DNA from: Amphiura filiformis
Taxonomy: Eukaryota > Echinodermata > Ophiuroidea > Amphilepidida > Amphiuridae
Assembly (NCBI RefSeq): GCF_039555335.1
Contig: NC_092644.1
Coordinates: forward strand, 49,117,281-49,181,280
Reading direction: 5' to 3'
DNA length: 64,000 nt
Shown piece by piece: positions 1 through 10,788 of the stretch; position 1 is the first letter of the stretch, and each line of letters begins with the position of its first letter. The translations under genes were made by a program, and so were the position numbers. The notes under the pieces are model-generated. The model did not search any database and was not told where the DNA came from. It saw only the letters and a list, made by a program, of their open reading frames with translations.

Positions 1-276
1 AAATAACGCTAATAAAATCATTTGGGTTGATCAAGCAATCGCTTTTTATGATTTTCAAGGCAATATGCATAAATGATGAATCTGCATGTACATAATTTTT
101 CACTTCAGTAAGCTCGTCTTTTGACCAACGTTCATTATTGATCACAGGTTATTGTGCGATTGATCAAAGAACCACATGTGTATGAGCTTGTGCATTGAAT
201 TGAATTACACAATCGTTATTCAGGTTATTGATCGCTAGATGGAAGCAAGCATGATACATATTACGTAGGATTCCAT

Positions 277-357
277 GCCTCTGCTGGGATTTGAACCCCA
301 GCGACCAGAACTATGAACACTTAGAAGCGTTAGAACCTTGCAGGGCCGTGACAGGTA
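277..357 (-). repeat. tRNA-derived SINE-like fragment
   Basis: On the minus strand this reads a T-arm-like hairpin, CTGGGGTTCAAATCCCAG, which contains a pol III B-box match (GGTTCAAATCC). It is followed by CAGAGGCA like an acceptor 3' half. The 5' half does not fold into a convincing D-arm or anticodon arm, so it is read as a decayed tRNA-derived SINE head rather than a tRNA gene. The rest of 1-357 shows no gene. Confidence 0.45.
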
Positions 358-406
358 CTCTCTTCGGTCTGTATTTTCACTTGTCAAATGTTTTTTTTAC
401 CAACGT
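358..406 (-). pseudogene. Detached 3' remnant of ZNF gene 1
   Basis: This stretch aligns by eye with 6291-6336, just 3' of the fingers of ZNF gene 2; both contain CTCTTCGGTCT followed by TATTTTCACTTG. In gene 1 the match stops at the TIR of the 411-1134 element and resumes on its far side at 1135. The fragment is therefore the original continuation of gene 1, cut off by the insertion. It has no long open frame. Confidence 0.65.
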
Positions 407-410
407 ACAT

Positions 411-1134
411 AAACATCTCAAAAAAATAACTAACCTCCCTTAAGGGATGGGGTATGAACGTTTGGATAGTATTTAATGTATTAAATTTTACTTGAGGACT
501 GTTATACAATGTATATCAAAAATGTGGAAAATATCAAATTTTAATAATTTGTCATAAAATTTGTATTATATTGTGAATTTCAAAAATGAAAATTATTTGA
601 TATCAGAAAGACATATCAGATTCAGAATGCAATTCGATATGTCTGATGTGCTCTCATGTCCCACAAAAATACTATCGAAATGCTCAAAACGCTCATTCCA
701 GATCCCTTAAATAAATGACCATTATTCAAAAATGGGTAATTGTATTACAAATCTGAAAAATTATAGCAATTGACTAAATATTGACGTCACAGCGTACATT
801 TAAATCAATGTAACCCAAGATTTGAAAGTTGCAGTAAATTTTATTGATTTTGTATTCATGCAGTGTAATGGAAGGAAATCTGTGTAATGATATCTGAGTG
901 TTTTTGTATTGTAAAAATTTGTATGTAAAGTGCAACTTCCAAATCTGGACCTGACTACATTAAATTGACCATCAGTGTTTTATTGTTTTCTGGGCTATCG
1001 TATCAAATGAAGTGTTAAAATGCGCAGAAATAAATTCTGCTTCCAACGCATTTTACAGATTTGAAATACAATAGCCCCTTTTTGAATAATGGCCATTATT
1101 TAAGGGGGGTTAGTTACTTTTTTTTGAGATGTTT
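411..1134. mobile_element. Palindromic DNA element inserted in ZNF gene 1
   Basis: Terminal inverted repeats begin AAACATCTCAAAAAA and end with the complement GAGATGTTT. The arms match well inwards: the ATGACCATTATTCAAAAA type at about 716-733 pairs with 1077-1098, and GATTTGAAAGTTGCA near 823 pairs with the inverse near 930-945. ACAT directly flanks both ends (407-410 and 1135-1138) and is a candidate 4-bp target duplication. No transposase is coded, so it is a non-autonomous fold-back or MITE-type element. Its left arm is split by the TTAA MITE at 440-710, while the right arm keeps the uninterrupted sequence. Confidence 0.75.
440..710 (-). mobile_element. TTAA-flanked MITE, family 1 (short copy)
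   Basis: Bounded by TTAA at 440-443 and 707-710, with imperfect inverted ends TTAAGGGATGGGGTATGAAC and, inverted, TTAAGGGATCTGGAATGAGC. The same ends define larger copies at 16819-17403, 53706-54338 and 62858-63526; this copy lacks their central hairpin. It sits in the left arm of the 411-1134 palindrome. The matching right arm reads CCCTTAAATAATGG without the insert, which directly shows TTAA as the target. Confidence 0.85.
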
Positions 1135-2196
1135 ACATTTGTGTTGTGTCAAATTTGATTTAAATACAAAAGACTTGCCACAATTTATACAATGAAATGG
1201 TTTTTCACCAGTGTGAATGTGTTTGTGTTGTGTCAACTCTGATTTCCTTGCAAAATACTTGCCACACTCTGTGCATTGAAATGGTTTTTCACCAGTGTGA
1301 ATGAGTTTGTGTTGTGTCAAATCTCCTTTCCTTGCAAAACACTTGCTACATTCCATGCACTGGAATGGTTTATCACCGGTGTGAATGAGTTTGTGTTGTG
1401 TCAAATGTGATTTCCTTGTAAAACACTTGCCACACTCCATGCATTTATCACATTCACCAGTGTGAAGTATTGTATGTCGTGTGAAATGAGACTTCTCTCT
1501 AAAACACTTGCCACAATCCATGCACTGAAATGGTTTATCACCAGTGTGAATGCGTTTGTGTTGTGTGAGATTTGATTTCAAAGCAAAACACTTGTCACAC
1601 TCTGTGCATTGAAATGATTTATCACCAGTGTGAACTACTGTGTGTCGTGTCAAATGACACTTCAATCTAAAACACTTGCCACATTGCATGCACTGAAATG
1701 GTTTATCACCAGTGTGAATGAGTTTGTGTTGTTTCAAAACTCTTTTCCTTGTAAAACACTTGCTACACTCCATGCATTGAAATTGTTTATCACCAGTGTG
1801 AACTATCGTGTGTTGTGCCAACTGATCCTTCAATCTAAAACACTTGCCACATTCCATGCACTGGAATGGTTTATCACCAGTGTGAATGCGTTTGTGTTGT
1901 GTCAATTGTGATTTAAATGCAAAACACCTGTCACACTCTGTACAATGAAATGGTCTCTCTCCGGAGTAAACGTGTATTTGTTTTGCCAAATGTGTCTTCA
2001 CGACAATTCCTTTCCCACTCTGAGTGCACTGAATTCGTTTATGACCAGCGGTTTGTTTTATCTGCACAGGAAATATCCCCCGATGCATGTGCCTTGTCTT
2101 GTGTCTTCTTTTGTGTTTTCTGTACTGATCAAAACAGTGCCACCATCGTTTGCAGTAATAACAGCAGAAAGTTTGTAACTTGGAAGTCGTCTTCAT
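1114..2196 (-). CDS. C2H2 zinc-finger protein (ZNF gene 1), 3' truncated by a transposon
   Basis: A 360-residue open frame starts at an ATG in the METSK/MKTTSK context shared by all paralogs here. Residues of the [14 protein letters not shown] type form a C-x2-C-x12-H-x3-H N-terminal finger (about 12-33). A spacer with [11 protein letters not shown] and a degenerate finger follow, then ten C2H2 fingers from about residue 80 to the end, most with TGDKP/TGEKP linkers. Such proteins normally bind DNA in the nucleus; no KRAB-like or SCAN-like domain is visible. A pyrimidine-rich TTTGTTTATAG at 2219-2234 (minus) is a likely splice acceptor, so a 5' exon may exist upstream. The last residues, LKKK and the stop, come from the TIR of the 411-1134 element, and the final finger's last His codon also lies in the TIR. 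One linker after finger 6 is shortened (HTGECD). Confidence 0.8.
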   Translation of the reverse strand: MKTTSKLQTFCCYYCKRWWHCFDQYRKHKRRHKTRHMHRGIFPVQIKQTAGHKRIQCTQSGKGIVVKTHLAKQIHVYSGERPFHCTECDRCFAFKSQLTQHKRIHTGDKPFQCMECGKCFRLKDQLAQHTIVHTGDKQFQCMECSKCFTRKRVLKQHKLIHTGDKPFQCMQCGKCFRLKCHLTRHTVVHTGDKSFQCTECDKCFALKSNLTQHKRIHTGDKPFQCMDCGKCFREKSHFTRHTILHTGECDKCMECGKCFTRKSHLTQHKLIHTGDKPFQCMECSKCFARKGDLTQHKLIHTGEKPFQCTECGKYFARKSELTQHKHIHTGEKPFHCINCGKSFVFKSNLTQHKCKHLKKK

Positions 2197-2218
2197 TTCA
2201 AATGATGTGATATCTTAT

Positions 2219-2234
2219 CTATAAACAAATATCA
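2219..2234 (-). promoter_or_regulatory. Predicted splice acceptor upstream of ZNF ATG
   Basis: The minus strand reads a T-rich run ending TTTGTTTATAG about 22 bases before the ATG. The same TTTGTTTATAG lies 5' of the ATG in the plus-strand paralogs at about 44890-44899, 47551-47560, 51651-51660, 57464-57473 and 60637-60646, about 10 bases before the start codon. Conservation across paralogs together with the pyrimidine tract supports a shared 3' splice site, so the in-frame codons upstream of those ATGs are probably intron. Confidence 0.6.
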
Positions 2235-2464
2235 AGAAATAAATACTATCTTAGCAAGGTATTGTAATAAACCTCCATATATAATAAGAAGTACCTGGAT
2301 TGACAGTTCAGATACAGTTCAGATTAGAAGGAAATTGATGTGTCGACAATTATTTAGACTCTGGATAATTCCAGTATAGCCCACATGTTCTTTCAGTATA
2401 CTGCCCTCTCCTAAGAAACATGCCATTTAAAAGTAGGATGCACGGACAGTGAGAGCCCTGGACC

Positions 2465-2945
2465 AAAACAAGTATATTTAAAGCACTGTACTTTAAATAT
2501 GCTTTCTAAACAACACTCCAATGTGCGACATTTGGAACGACGATAAAGTACCTTTAAAGTACAAATAAAGCACAATGACCAGAAAAGTACATTTAAAGCA
2601 TACTGAAAAAAGCACATTTAAAGTACTGTACTTTAATTGTACTTTATACCAAACAAGCATATTTAAAGTACTGTGCTTTAATTGATACTTCATACCAAAA
2701 CAAGTATATTTAAAGCACTGTACTTTAAATATGCTTTCTAAACAACACTCCAATGTGCGACATTTGGAACGATGATAAAGTACCTTTAAAGTACAAATAA
2801 AGCACAATGACTAGAAAAGTACATTTAAAGCATACTAAAAAAAGCACATTTAAAGTACTGTACTTTAATTGTACTTTATACCAAACAAGCATATTTAAAG
2901 TACTGTGCTTTAATTATACTTTATACCAAAACAAGTATATTCAGT
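2465..2945. repeat. Tandem duplication, period about 232 bp
   Basis: The block starting AAAACAAGTATATTTAAAGC at about 2465 recurs at about 2697 with only a few differences, and a third copy begins near 2929 before diverging. Each unit carries several AAAGTAC and GTACTTTA words, so the array enlarges the subterminal repeat zone of the surrounding element. Confidence 0.8.
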
Positions 2946-3199
2946 ATACATCATGCACCAGTAAGGTTATAATTATAAGCTTTATAAGCTTACCACATTC
3001 ATGGAGCTAATTCTCAAAGTGTTGGTAACACAATTGTGTTCACAAGCATACATTACCAGTAACTATCTCCTGTAATCAAGCCTGTATTTGTAAGTCCATT
3101 AAGTCGATCCTTCATTTTATATAAATATGAATAGTTTTATACATCCATTGCAATATACAACCTTAGCACAACTGCCACAAGATGGCCGTTGGTATTTTT

Positions 3200-4751
3200 G
3201 GCTTTTGTCTAACACACGCGTCACGTCACGTCACGTCACGTCACGTCGCGTCACGTCGCGTCACGTTGAAATGTTATCAAAAGTTCATAATAAATTATTA
3301 ACTCCACAATTACCCTTATCGCCCTACGTGATAAATAGTCCGTGGAAGAGTCCATGGAACCTGAGAGGGTAAACACGTGTTCCTTGGGTGATCAGTCCGA
3401 GGAAAACATGAAGTACTCAAACATATACTGCTTAAACATGAGAGCCATGCATGGAAAAAAATTTACCAGAAGAATGCCTAAACATGCATGCGCCACCCCA
3501 AAAATGGTTTGGTTTTGAAAGGGGAAACAATATTTTTGAATTTAGGTCATTAAATCTACTACACAGTCTACACTAGCAACAATGAATGAGCAAAAGGGAT
3601 TCTTGTCAACCAGTGAAGGCAAGCAAGATACCCAGTTGTGAAATGGAACATTTTCTAAAGCATGTAATGTCAACTTTGAAAATTTTTGAAATACACAAAA
3701 AAATATTCATCACAAAAATCAACATGTACTTTGCTTTCTAAACAAACACTCAAGGCGCCACGCTTGTATTATGCACATGTGTCGCATGGTTAAATAAATC
3801 GGCGATCATGATAAAATACACCATCTCAAAGCTAGCTTTACTGCAAATGTTCGCTATAATAAAAACAATTACTTTACCACGACAACACGAGGGATTTGTT
3901 TCAGTCAATCAGAAATTTATAAACAAGCTGATGTGTACGCTGAAGTGGTGGCTGTACCATACTTGAGACGCGCTGACTGTAAACATGCATGTATCAAAAG
4001 TCTTTGTGTAACGTGACGACACACAGGTACTCATGGAAGCGGCACAAGATAAAAGGCGTACATGTACCGAGGGTGAGCATTGAGCAAACATGTTCAAACA
4101 TGTACATGCAGTCAACATGTCTGGAGCAAATGTTTTGAAAAATGCCATTTTATGGTCCATGCAAAAATACAGAGCACCCGCTATTTTTGAATGCATTTTT
4201 AAAAAGAAAACTTGTACAAAATTTATGACATGAAAACACCCGAACTTTGAGAGAGTTTAGCACAAAATCGCATCTTGTACTCATAATTTGAAATGGAAAA
4301 AAATATATCAAAACTTTGAAACACAATCACAACCACATCCTGATTTACTCTTAATTTGGCAGCCAGCGAGGGGGCACGCTGACGATCTTCACAATGAAAA
4401 TCGGTTCACATAAAACATGGAGAACGAAGTAAATGTGAACTTCCAAAATGTCTGTTACTTTTACCAAAACATTTGTTAGTTTCAAAATCATTTTCCTCTT
4501 TCCATACATGAAACATTTCCGATTATTTTATTCATTGAAGCTTTGCTGTGCTTTGCGGCATTGATGAAAAGCTGGAATTCCATGGACTATTTCACAGACT
4601 ATTTATCACGTAGGGAGATAAGGGTAATTGTGGAGTTAATAATTTATTATGAACTTTTGATAACATTTCAATTTATTATGAACTTTTGATAACATTTCAA
4701 CGTGACGTGACGTGACGTGACGTGACGTGACGCGTGTGTTAGACAAAAGCC
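3200..4751. mobile_element. Fold-back element with 160-bp inverted arms and 8-bp target duplication
   Basis: The arms at 3200-3362 and about 4573-4751 are inverted copies starting GGCTTTTGTCTAACACACGC. Both carry a short CACGT pentamer microsatellite just inside the tip and the motif CTACGTGATAAATAGTC deeper in. GTATTTTT flanks both sides (3192-3199 and 4752-4759), an exact 8-bp target duplication as hAT elements make. The right arm has an extra internal duplication of about 30 bp (4655-4700). The 1.2-kb centre shows no transposase. It is nested in the 2456-5255 element. Confidence 0.85.
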
Positions 4752-5255
4752 GTATTTTTCAAATCTAGAAGAATGTAGTCATGTGACTCGTACATGTAAA
4801 CATCACATGACCACATTAAAGTACATTTAAAGTACACTGAAAAGCACATTTTAAGTACTCTTACACTGCTGACAATACCACCAGGAAAATCAGTCTAGGT
4901 AAAGTATACATAAAGTACTGATAAAGTATATTTAAAGTACACACTGATGTTCAAAATTTGTCCAAAATAAGTACAATTAAAGTATACTCACTGACACTGG
5001 GAAAAAAACTAAGTCCAAATAAAGTATAGTTAAAGCATAAAAAATTACACATATTTATCAAAATATTCATAAAGCATAATTAAAGTCATATAAAGCACAT
5101 TTAAAGTACCTTTAAAGTACAATGTTTTTCCAGGATATGAAAAATAAGCACATTTAAAGCACACTTTATATGTTCTTATTACCTATAAAGTATGGCTAAA
5201 GTACCCATAAAGTACAGATAAAGTACATTTCTAATGTGCTTTATTTGGTCCAGGG

Positions 5256-6184
5256 AGTGCAGTTGGACCAGGGATGTTGGTTCACTCTCAGATCCCTGGG
5301 TAGTCGGTCTGTCTGTAGCGAGCCAGGAGTGAGCTAGCACTGTGTTCAAAAGTGAGTTGGAAGTCGGAGTTGACAGTTAAAACCATGTAGGTGTTAACAA
5401 GTCTAAAAATGGCATGATTTCCATAGGCAGAAGAACTAATACTGAGAACTTGTCTTATTAAACACTAAGGCTTGGACAAAGATGATCTGCGTATTGTTCT
5501 TGAGCGCCCACAGAAATAAAGTAGTGATACACCGACAGTCGTAAAGTACATGATCTGGGGATGATAGGGATGATCTGGGGAAAGTTACGGCAAAATTTGT
5601 CATGCTGCTTGCAGAAAATATTTAAAACATTACGGCAATACATGACTGACAACTAAAATTCAAGTTTCTTCCGGCGTGTCATTCATCTCATTCACCACCA
5701 GTTTCACAAAAAGGAGCGTCATCAAGCTTGTGGCTGAATAGATGGAAACGAGACTACCATGTGTTAAACTAGCCTCAAACTCTATTACTACAACAACATG
5801 TTTAACTCTGACAAGACGTGTAAATTCTCTGACGATCAGAAGGTGATAACGGTTTTAATCACGACCATGGTTTGACATCAAAACATTGAGAGTAAACTTA
5901 TGCGTGGAGTTGAAAAAGTTGACAAATTACATGGGTAGTGTAGCGATTGCTGAACTGGTGATGCGGAGAATTGCAAGTTGCATGTGTTATGGCAATATGT
6001 AATGAGTAGGACATGCTTCTTCTTCATAGTGTTTTGTTCTGTAAAAAAAACTAGATTACTCTACATATGGCCCCTATATAACTGAAAGACATGCATCAGC
6101 AAGATAATGTTAGACAGTAAATGTAAACCTGTATTTTAGATACGCGCTCACCCAGACTGTGGAACTCAGTCTTCAATGTGTGAA
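5256..6184. other. No gene recognised
   Basis: This spacer between the 2456-5255 element and ZNF gene 2 has only short random-looking frames. A short hairpin-prone stretch around 5246-5280 repeats GGACCAGGG. I see no RNA gene, repeat array or coding signal. Confidence 0.5.
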
Positions 6185-7831
6185 TATGTTTGTTTTGTCA
6201 AATCTGATTTCCTTGCAAAACACTTGCCACACTCTGTGCATTGAAATATATTATCTCCAGTGTTAACTATTGTGTGCTGTACATGTCAATTCTCTCTTCG
6301 GTCTCTATTTTCACTTGCCAAATGGTTTTTCACCAGCGTAAACACATTTGTGTTGTGTCAAATTTTATTTATATACAAAAGACTTGTCACAATCTGTACA
6401 ATGAAATGGTTTCTAACCAGTGTGAATGAGTTTGTGTTTTGTCAAATCTCCTTTCCTTCCAAAATACTTGCCACACTCTGTGCATTGAAATGGTTTATAA
6501 CCAGTATGAATGCGTTTGTGTTGAGTCAAATCTCCTTTCCTTGCAAAACATGTACCACACTCTGTACAGTGAAATGGTTTATCCCCAGCATGAACTATTG
6601 TGTGCTGTTTCAATTTTGTCTTCAATCTATAACATTTGCCACATTCCATGCACTGGAATGGGTTTATCACCGGAGTGGATGCGTAACTTGTGTTGTGTCA
6701 AATCTCCTTTCCTTGCAAAATATGTACCACACTCTGTGCATTGAAATGGTTTATCACCAGTGTGAACAATTACGTGTCGTGTCAAATTTGTCTTCAATCT
6801 AAAACACTTGTCACATTCCATGCACCGGAATGGCCTATCACCAGTGTGAATGAGTTTGTGTTGTGTCAAATCCGATTTCCTTGTAAAACACTTGTCGCAC
6901 TCCATGCATTGAAATGGTTTATCACCAGTGTGAAGTTTAGTATGTCGTGTCAAATGACACTTCAATCTAAAACACTTGCCACATTCCATGCACTGGAATG
7001 GTGTATCCCCAGTGTGAATGAGTTTGTGTTGTGTCAGATTTGATTGCAATGTAAACCACTTGCCACACTCCATGCATTGAAATGGTTTATCACCAGTGTG
7101 AACAATTGCGTGTCGTTTCAAATTTGTCTTCAATCTAAAACACTTGCCACATTCCATGCACCGGAATGGTCTATCCCCAGTGTGAATGAGTTTATGTCGT
7201 GTCAAATCTGATTTCCCTGTAAAACACTTGTCGACTCCATGCATTGAAATGGTTTATCACCAGTGTGAAGTTTTGTATGTCGTGTCAAATGACACTTCAA
7301 TCTAAAACACTTGCCACATTGCATGCACTGAAATGGTTTATCACCAGTGTGAATGAGTTTGTGTTGTTTCAAAACTCTTTTCCTTGTAAAACACTTGCCA
7401 CACTCCATGCATTGAAATTGTTTATCACCAGTGTGAACTATTGTGTGTTGTGTCAACTGAGACTTCAATCTAAAACACTTGCCACATTCCATGCACTGGA
7501 ATGGTTTATCACCAGTGTGAATGAGTTTGTGTTGTGTCAATCGTGACTTAAATGCAAAACAATTGCCACACTCTGTACAATGAAATGGTTTCTCTCCGGA
7601 GTAAACATGTATGTGTTTTGTCAAATGTGTCTTCACAACAAAACCTTTCACACTCTGAGTACACTGAATTTGTTTATGACCAGCGGTTTGTTTTATCTGC
7701 ACAGGAAATACCCCCCGATGCATACGCCTTGTCTGGTGCCTTCTTTTGTGTTTTCTGTACTGATCAAAACAGTGCCACCAGCGTTTGCAGTAATGACAGC
7801 AAAAAGTTTGTAACTTGGAAGTCATCTCCAT
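6185..7831 (-). pseudogene. C2H2 zinc-finger gene 2, frameshifted paralog of gene 1
   Basis: The ATG at 7829-7831 opens the same N-terminal finger ([14 protein letters not shown]) and HRGVFPVQIKQ spacer as gene 1. The array covers about 14 C2H2 fingers in three frames. The frame shifts near 7232, where CA is missing from the usual TTGTCGCACTCC. It shifts again near 6660, where an extra G lies in AATGGGTTTATC, and it meets an in-frame TAG at 6413-6415 where paralogs have GAT. Finger-like sequence continues out of frame to about 6185. A TTTGTTTATAG acceptor precedes the ATG. With no corrected reading it would give a truncated protein, so it is called a pseudogene; sequencing error could explain single shifts but not the stop. 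Confidence 0.8.
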
Positions 7832-7963
7832 TGCAATTGGTGTGATGTCTATAAACAAATATAAAGAAATAAATCTTAGCAAGGTGTAAGAAGGGTTATG
7901 ATTTAAGGCTTTGGGCTACAGGCTTTCTTTTTTGATGTTGATACTGTACATGTAGGATACGCT

Positions 7964-8022
7964 GTCTTCAATGATAGTCAGTCATTTATCTATTGGACGT
8001 TATATGACTATCATTTGAAGAC
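7964..8022. repeat. Short inverted repeat
   Basis: GTCTTCAATGATAGTCA (7964-7980) is repeated in inverse as TGACTATCATTTGAAGAC (8005-8022) around a loop of about 24 bases. It may be the core of a small decayed MITE. There are no other signals between 7832 and 8022. Confidence 0.55.
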
Positions 8023-9111
8023 TGAGCTCTGATCAGGGCTCAAATTTGGCACTGGTCTCACAACCATTACCTGCTGAAAACCCAGCGGACCAGTTGTATG
8101 TGTGACTTGTTGTAACTTGTCAGAAAGTGCTATATATGCACTTTCACAATACACGTTTCGTATCCGTATACCGCTATAAATAATAGCTTCAATCTCGATA
8201 TGTGCACTCAGCTAGTGAAAACATTGTGGATGAAGCATACTGAAAAAGTGAAAGTACTAAAGTAGTACTGTAAGGCTGGGCTGTAAATAAAAAACACCAA
8301 AAGGTGAAGACATCAAAGTTCTATCTACCACGACAAAAAAGTCACTTGATGACACATGGACAATACAACATCCAGCCGCCAGTAACTACAAAATCAGTGG
8401 GTAACTTAACGCCACTGTTGACATGTAGGCTGACACCTATCAGAGCATAGGTCGTTCTTCTTGCTAATTGGATACGATCCCTGATGAGTTGCATATATGA
8501 GTATTATGACCCTTCTCGGTAGAGCGGAGAATTCCAAGGTGTGTACAATCCTTGGCAATTCCGAGTGTTTCATTGCCAAGCTGAAAAGGCTGTGAATCCT
8601 GCCACACATAAGTAGGCCGAGTTTTGGAAATTATATCAGATGGTTTTCTTTCATTCATTCATTTTCATCAATCATATTTTCATCATTCATATTTTATTTT
8701 CATCAATCATCAAAATGTGTGTGATACATGTACATAAGAATGCATGTGATGCATTTATGCATCTATGCTGAGCCGCATAGTCTGCAACCACCTGAAGCAT
8801 AAATTGTAAGTCCGTCGTGGACCCTGCAGCCTGCACAACATCATCTGCGCATGTTTGGCGATCCAACATTTATGTTGCCAACTGAAGCTCCGACACCTGA
8901 ATTTTCAAGCATCTTGAGCAAGTCATTAATTAAAGCCTTAATGTACGATTTGCGTCAAATTTTAATTTTAATATTCTTTATTCAAAATTTTGAAATAATA
9001 TTAGTAATAACTGCCGGGAAGGGTTGCTGTCCATTTTAAGTTGAAATAACAAGGTAAAGTGAAAGAAACCCCACTGGTTATTTTGGCCATTTAACATGCA
9101 GTTCTATGGGA
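8023..9111. other. No gene recognised
   Basis: Only short frames are present. A low-complexity stretch at about 8650-8710 repeats TTCATCAATCAT-like words. I see no splice-supported exon, TIR pair or RNA gene here. Confidence 0.5.
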
Positions 9112-9151
9112 GGACATATTATCATAATTTTTAAATTATGATAATATGTCC
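9112..9151. repeat. Perfect 40-bp palindrome
   Basis: Two 19-base arms starting GGACATATTATCATAATTT are exact inverse complements separated by TT. It is AT-rich and could extrude as a cruciform. No transposon ends or terminator context are evident. Confidence 0.9.
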
Positions 9152-9782
9152 AACTGTGCTCTATCTGTTGACCTACAAAGACAACAAATTTGGCCGATTC
9201 CATTTAGGTGCAAGTTGGGACATGTGTAAACATTACAAATATGCAAAAAAAATCAGGTTTGAAAAAAATTAACCAATTTCATATTATAAGATCGTACATT
9301 TATGGCTTTAAATGAATATTTGCAGCAGTCTGTTAATAAGACAATCCCTTAAGTTGTCTGAACAGGAATGGTCTTGACTATTCACCTTCTTACTTGACTT
9401 CACTTGAAGCATCCTGCCAGTACATTCATTCCAAAGGTGGATCCAGGCCAGAATAGAAAAGCTTGTGCAGCATGCCATTTTGGTGGATGACATCAAATGC
9501 CTTTCTTACATAGGAGGCCACAAAGAGTTCTTTCTTTGTGTCTTCTGCTTTGGCAATAATTTCAGATACCAACAGTGCAGGATAAGTTGAGAATGTATAT
9601 CCACTTGCTCTATGAAAAAGGATATATATCCAGGCCTAATTACTGGTAATAATTTACCCCCTTTGGCATTTCACTCCCAGCTGGACAAGTCCACCCCATT
9701 GATAAACCACAGTAGACAAGCCCATTTTTTCAGCTCATAATGAGTTAACTATTTCATTATTCATTATTTTCAAGGTTTGTCA
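9152..9782. other. No gene recognised
   Basis: AT-rich sequence with short frames only. Nothing recognised. Confidence 0.5.
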
Positions 9783-9785
9783 TTA

Positions 9786-10155
9786 GGCCAAAAAAAAAAA
9801 TATTGTTGTGTTGCCCTCAAGTGGGAAAATGGGAAAGTTGGGTCGGACGGTCGGATATCTTTTTTTTTTTTTTTTTTTTTTTTTTTTCTAACCTTCAGCT
9901 TTTTAAAAAATCCCCTCAAATATCAAATAATGCTTCTTCAATTAGGAAACATTTGTCAATTTTGACTTCTGGATACCTGTTAGACATCAATTGAAGACTA
10001 GTCTTTCAATAAAATATTAATTTTAAGTGAAAAACATTGATTTTTTGAACAAATCTGTACAAATCATCATTCAAAAAAAAAAAATGCCGACCCTGATTTT
10101 TCAGGATTTAGGGTCGGGCGGTTGAGGGCAACACAACAATTAATTTTTTTTGGCC
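9786..10155. mobile_element. 370-bp TIR element with TTA flanks (PIF/Harbinger-like MITE)
   Basis: The ends are inverted copies starting GGCCAAAAAAAA and containing TTGTTGTGTTGCCCTCAA on both sides. TTA lies immediately outside each end (9783-9785 and 10156-10158), and TTA/TAA is the usual PIF/Harbinger target. The centre holds a T-run of about 26 bases and the words GGGTCGGACGG and GGGTCGGGCGG. It is non-coding; superfamily assignment rests only on the target site. Confidence 0.65.
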
Positions 10156-10679
10156 TTATAAGCGTCAAGCGGCCTTTTACCAATGCTTATGCACGTTTGT
10201 TCATTCTATTTGGGTATCACCATTCACCAGCCCCAAATAGTGTCACGAACACACATAACGTAAAAGAATAATTATCTTGCTTTTTGTTGTAAAACAAACC
10301 CAATGTATTCCGAAGTATCAGTCTTCTTCACTCAAATTTGTACTAACCTCTCCGTTCACATTGGAGGATAGAGGTAAATGGGGGGGGGGGGGTGACTCAT
10401 TTGTACAAAAATAACAAAATCGTGCAGAACATTATGAAATATTATTATCGTCACCAATTTGTTAAAAATCCGTCTTGTATAGTATCTCCTAGTTAAATTA
10501 TAACATAAACAATAAGTTCATACATACCGTACTCACTATGTAACAGCACGCATGATTCGTTGAGAGCCAGGCATCGGGTGTCCCGGATGTGCTATCGCTG
10601 GGTAGAGAAAATGAAGGAAAATCATGTTTTTTAATAATGTTACTTGTAATTTTTTGGAAAGATTTTGGTAGGCAAATCC
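10156..10679. other. No gene recognised; poly-G run
   Basis: Contains an uninterrupted run of G at about 10381-10392. Otherwise nothing recognised. Confidence 0.5.
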
Positions 10680-10788
10680 AGTAAAATAGTACTCACTTTC
10701 TGAGCTTTCGATGACCGGTTATGTCATCTTGATCACAGATGTCCAGGCTCACTGCACTTCCCGCCATGTGACTTGGTATTCTCATTCC

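Larger units (their letters stand above)
2456..5255. mobile_element. 2.8-kb DNA element with subterminal AAAGTAC repeats
   Basis: A perfect 12-bp inverted pair, CCCTGGACCAAA (2456-2467) and TTTGGTCCAGGG (5244-5255), bounds the region. Inside both ends lie dense arrays of TTTAAAGTAC-like words (2470-2950 and 4818-5235), typical of subterminal repeats. The centre is taken up by the fold-back element at 3200-4751. No transposase is coded and no clear target duplication is seen (left AGTGAGAG, right AGTGCAGT). 2216-2455 shows nothing recognisable. Confidence 0.6.

Noticed and set aside
3221..3266. Telomere-like CACGT repeat
   Set aside because: It is a short pentamer run inside the TIR of a fold-back element, mirrored in the other arm; it is not TTAGGG-like.
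2456..5263. An 8-bp target duplication for the 2.8-kb element (AGTGAGAG/AGTGCAGT)
   Set aside because: Only the first four bases agree, which is not enough to claim a duplication.
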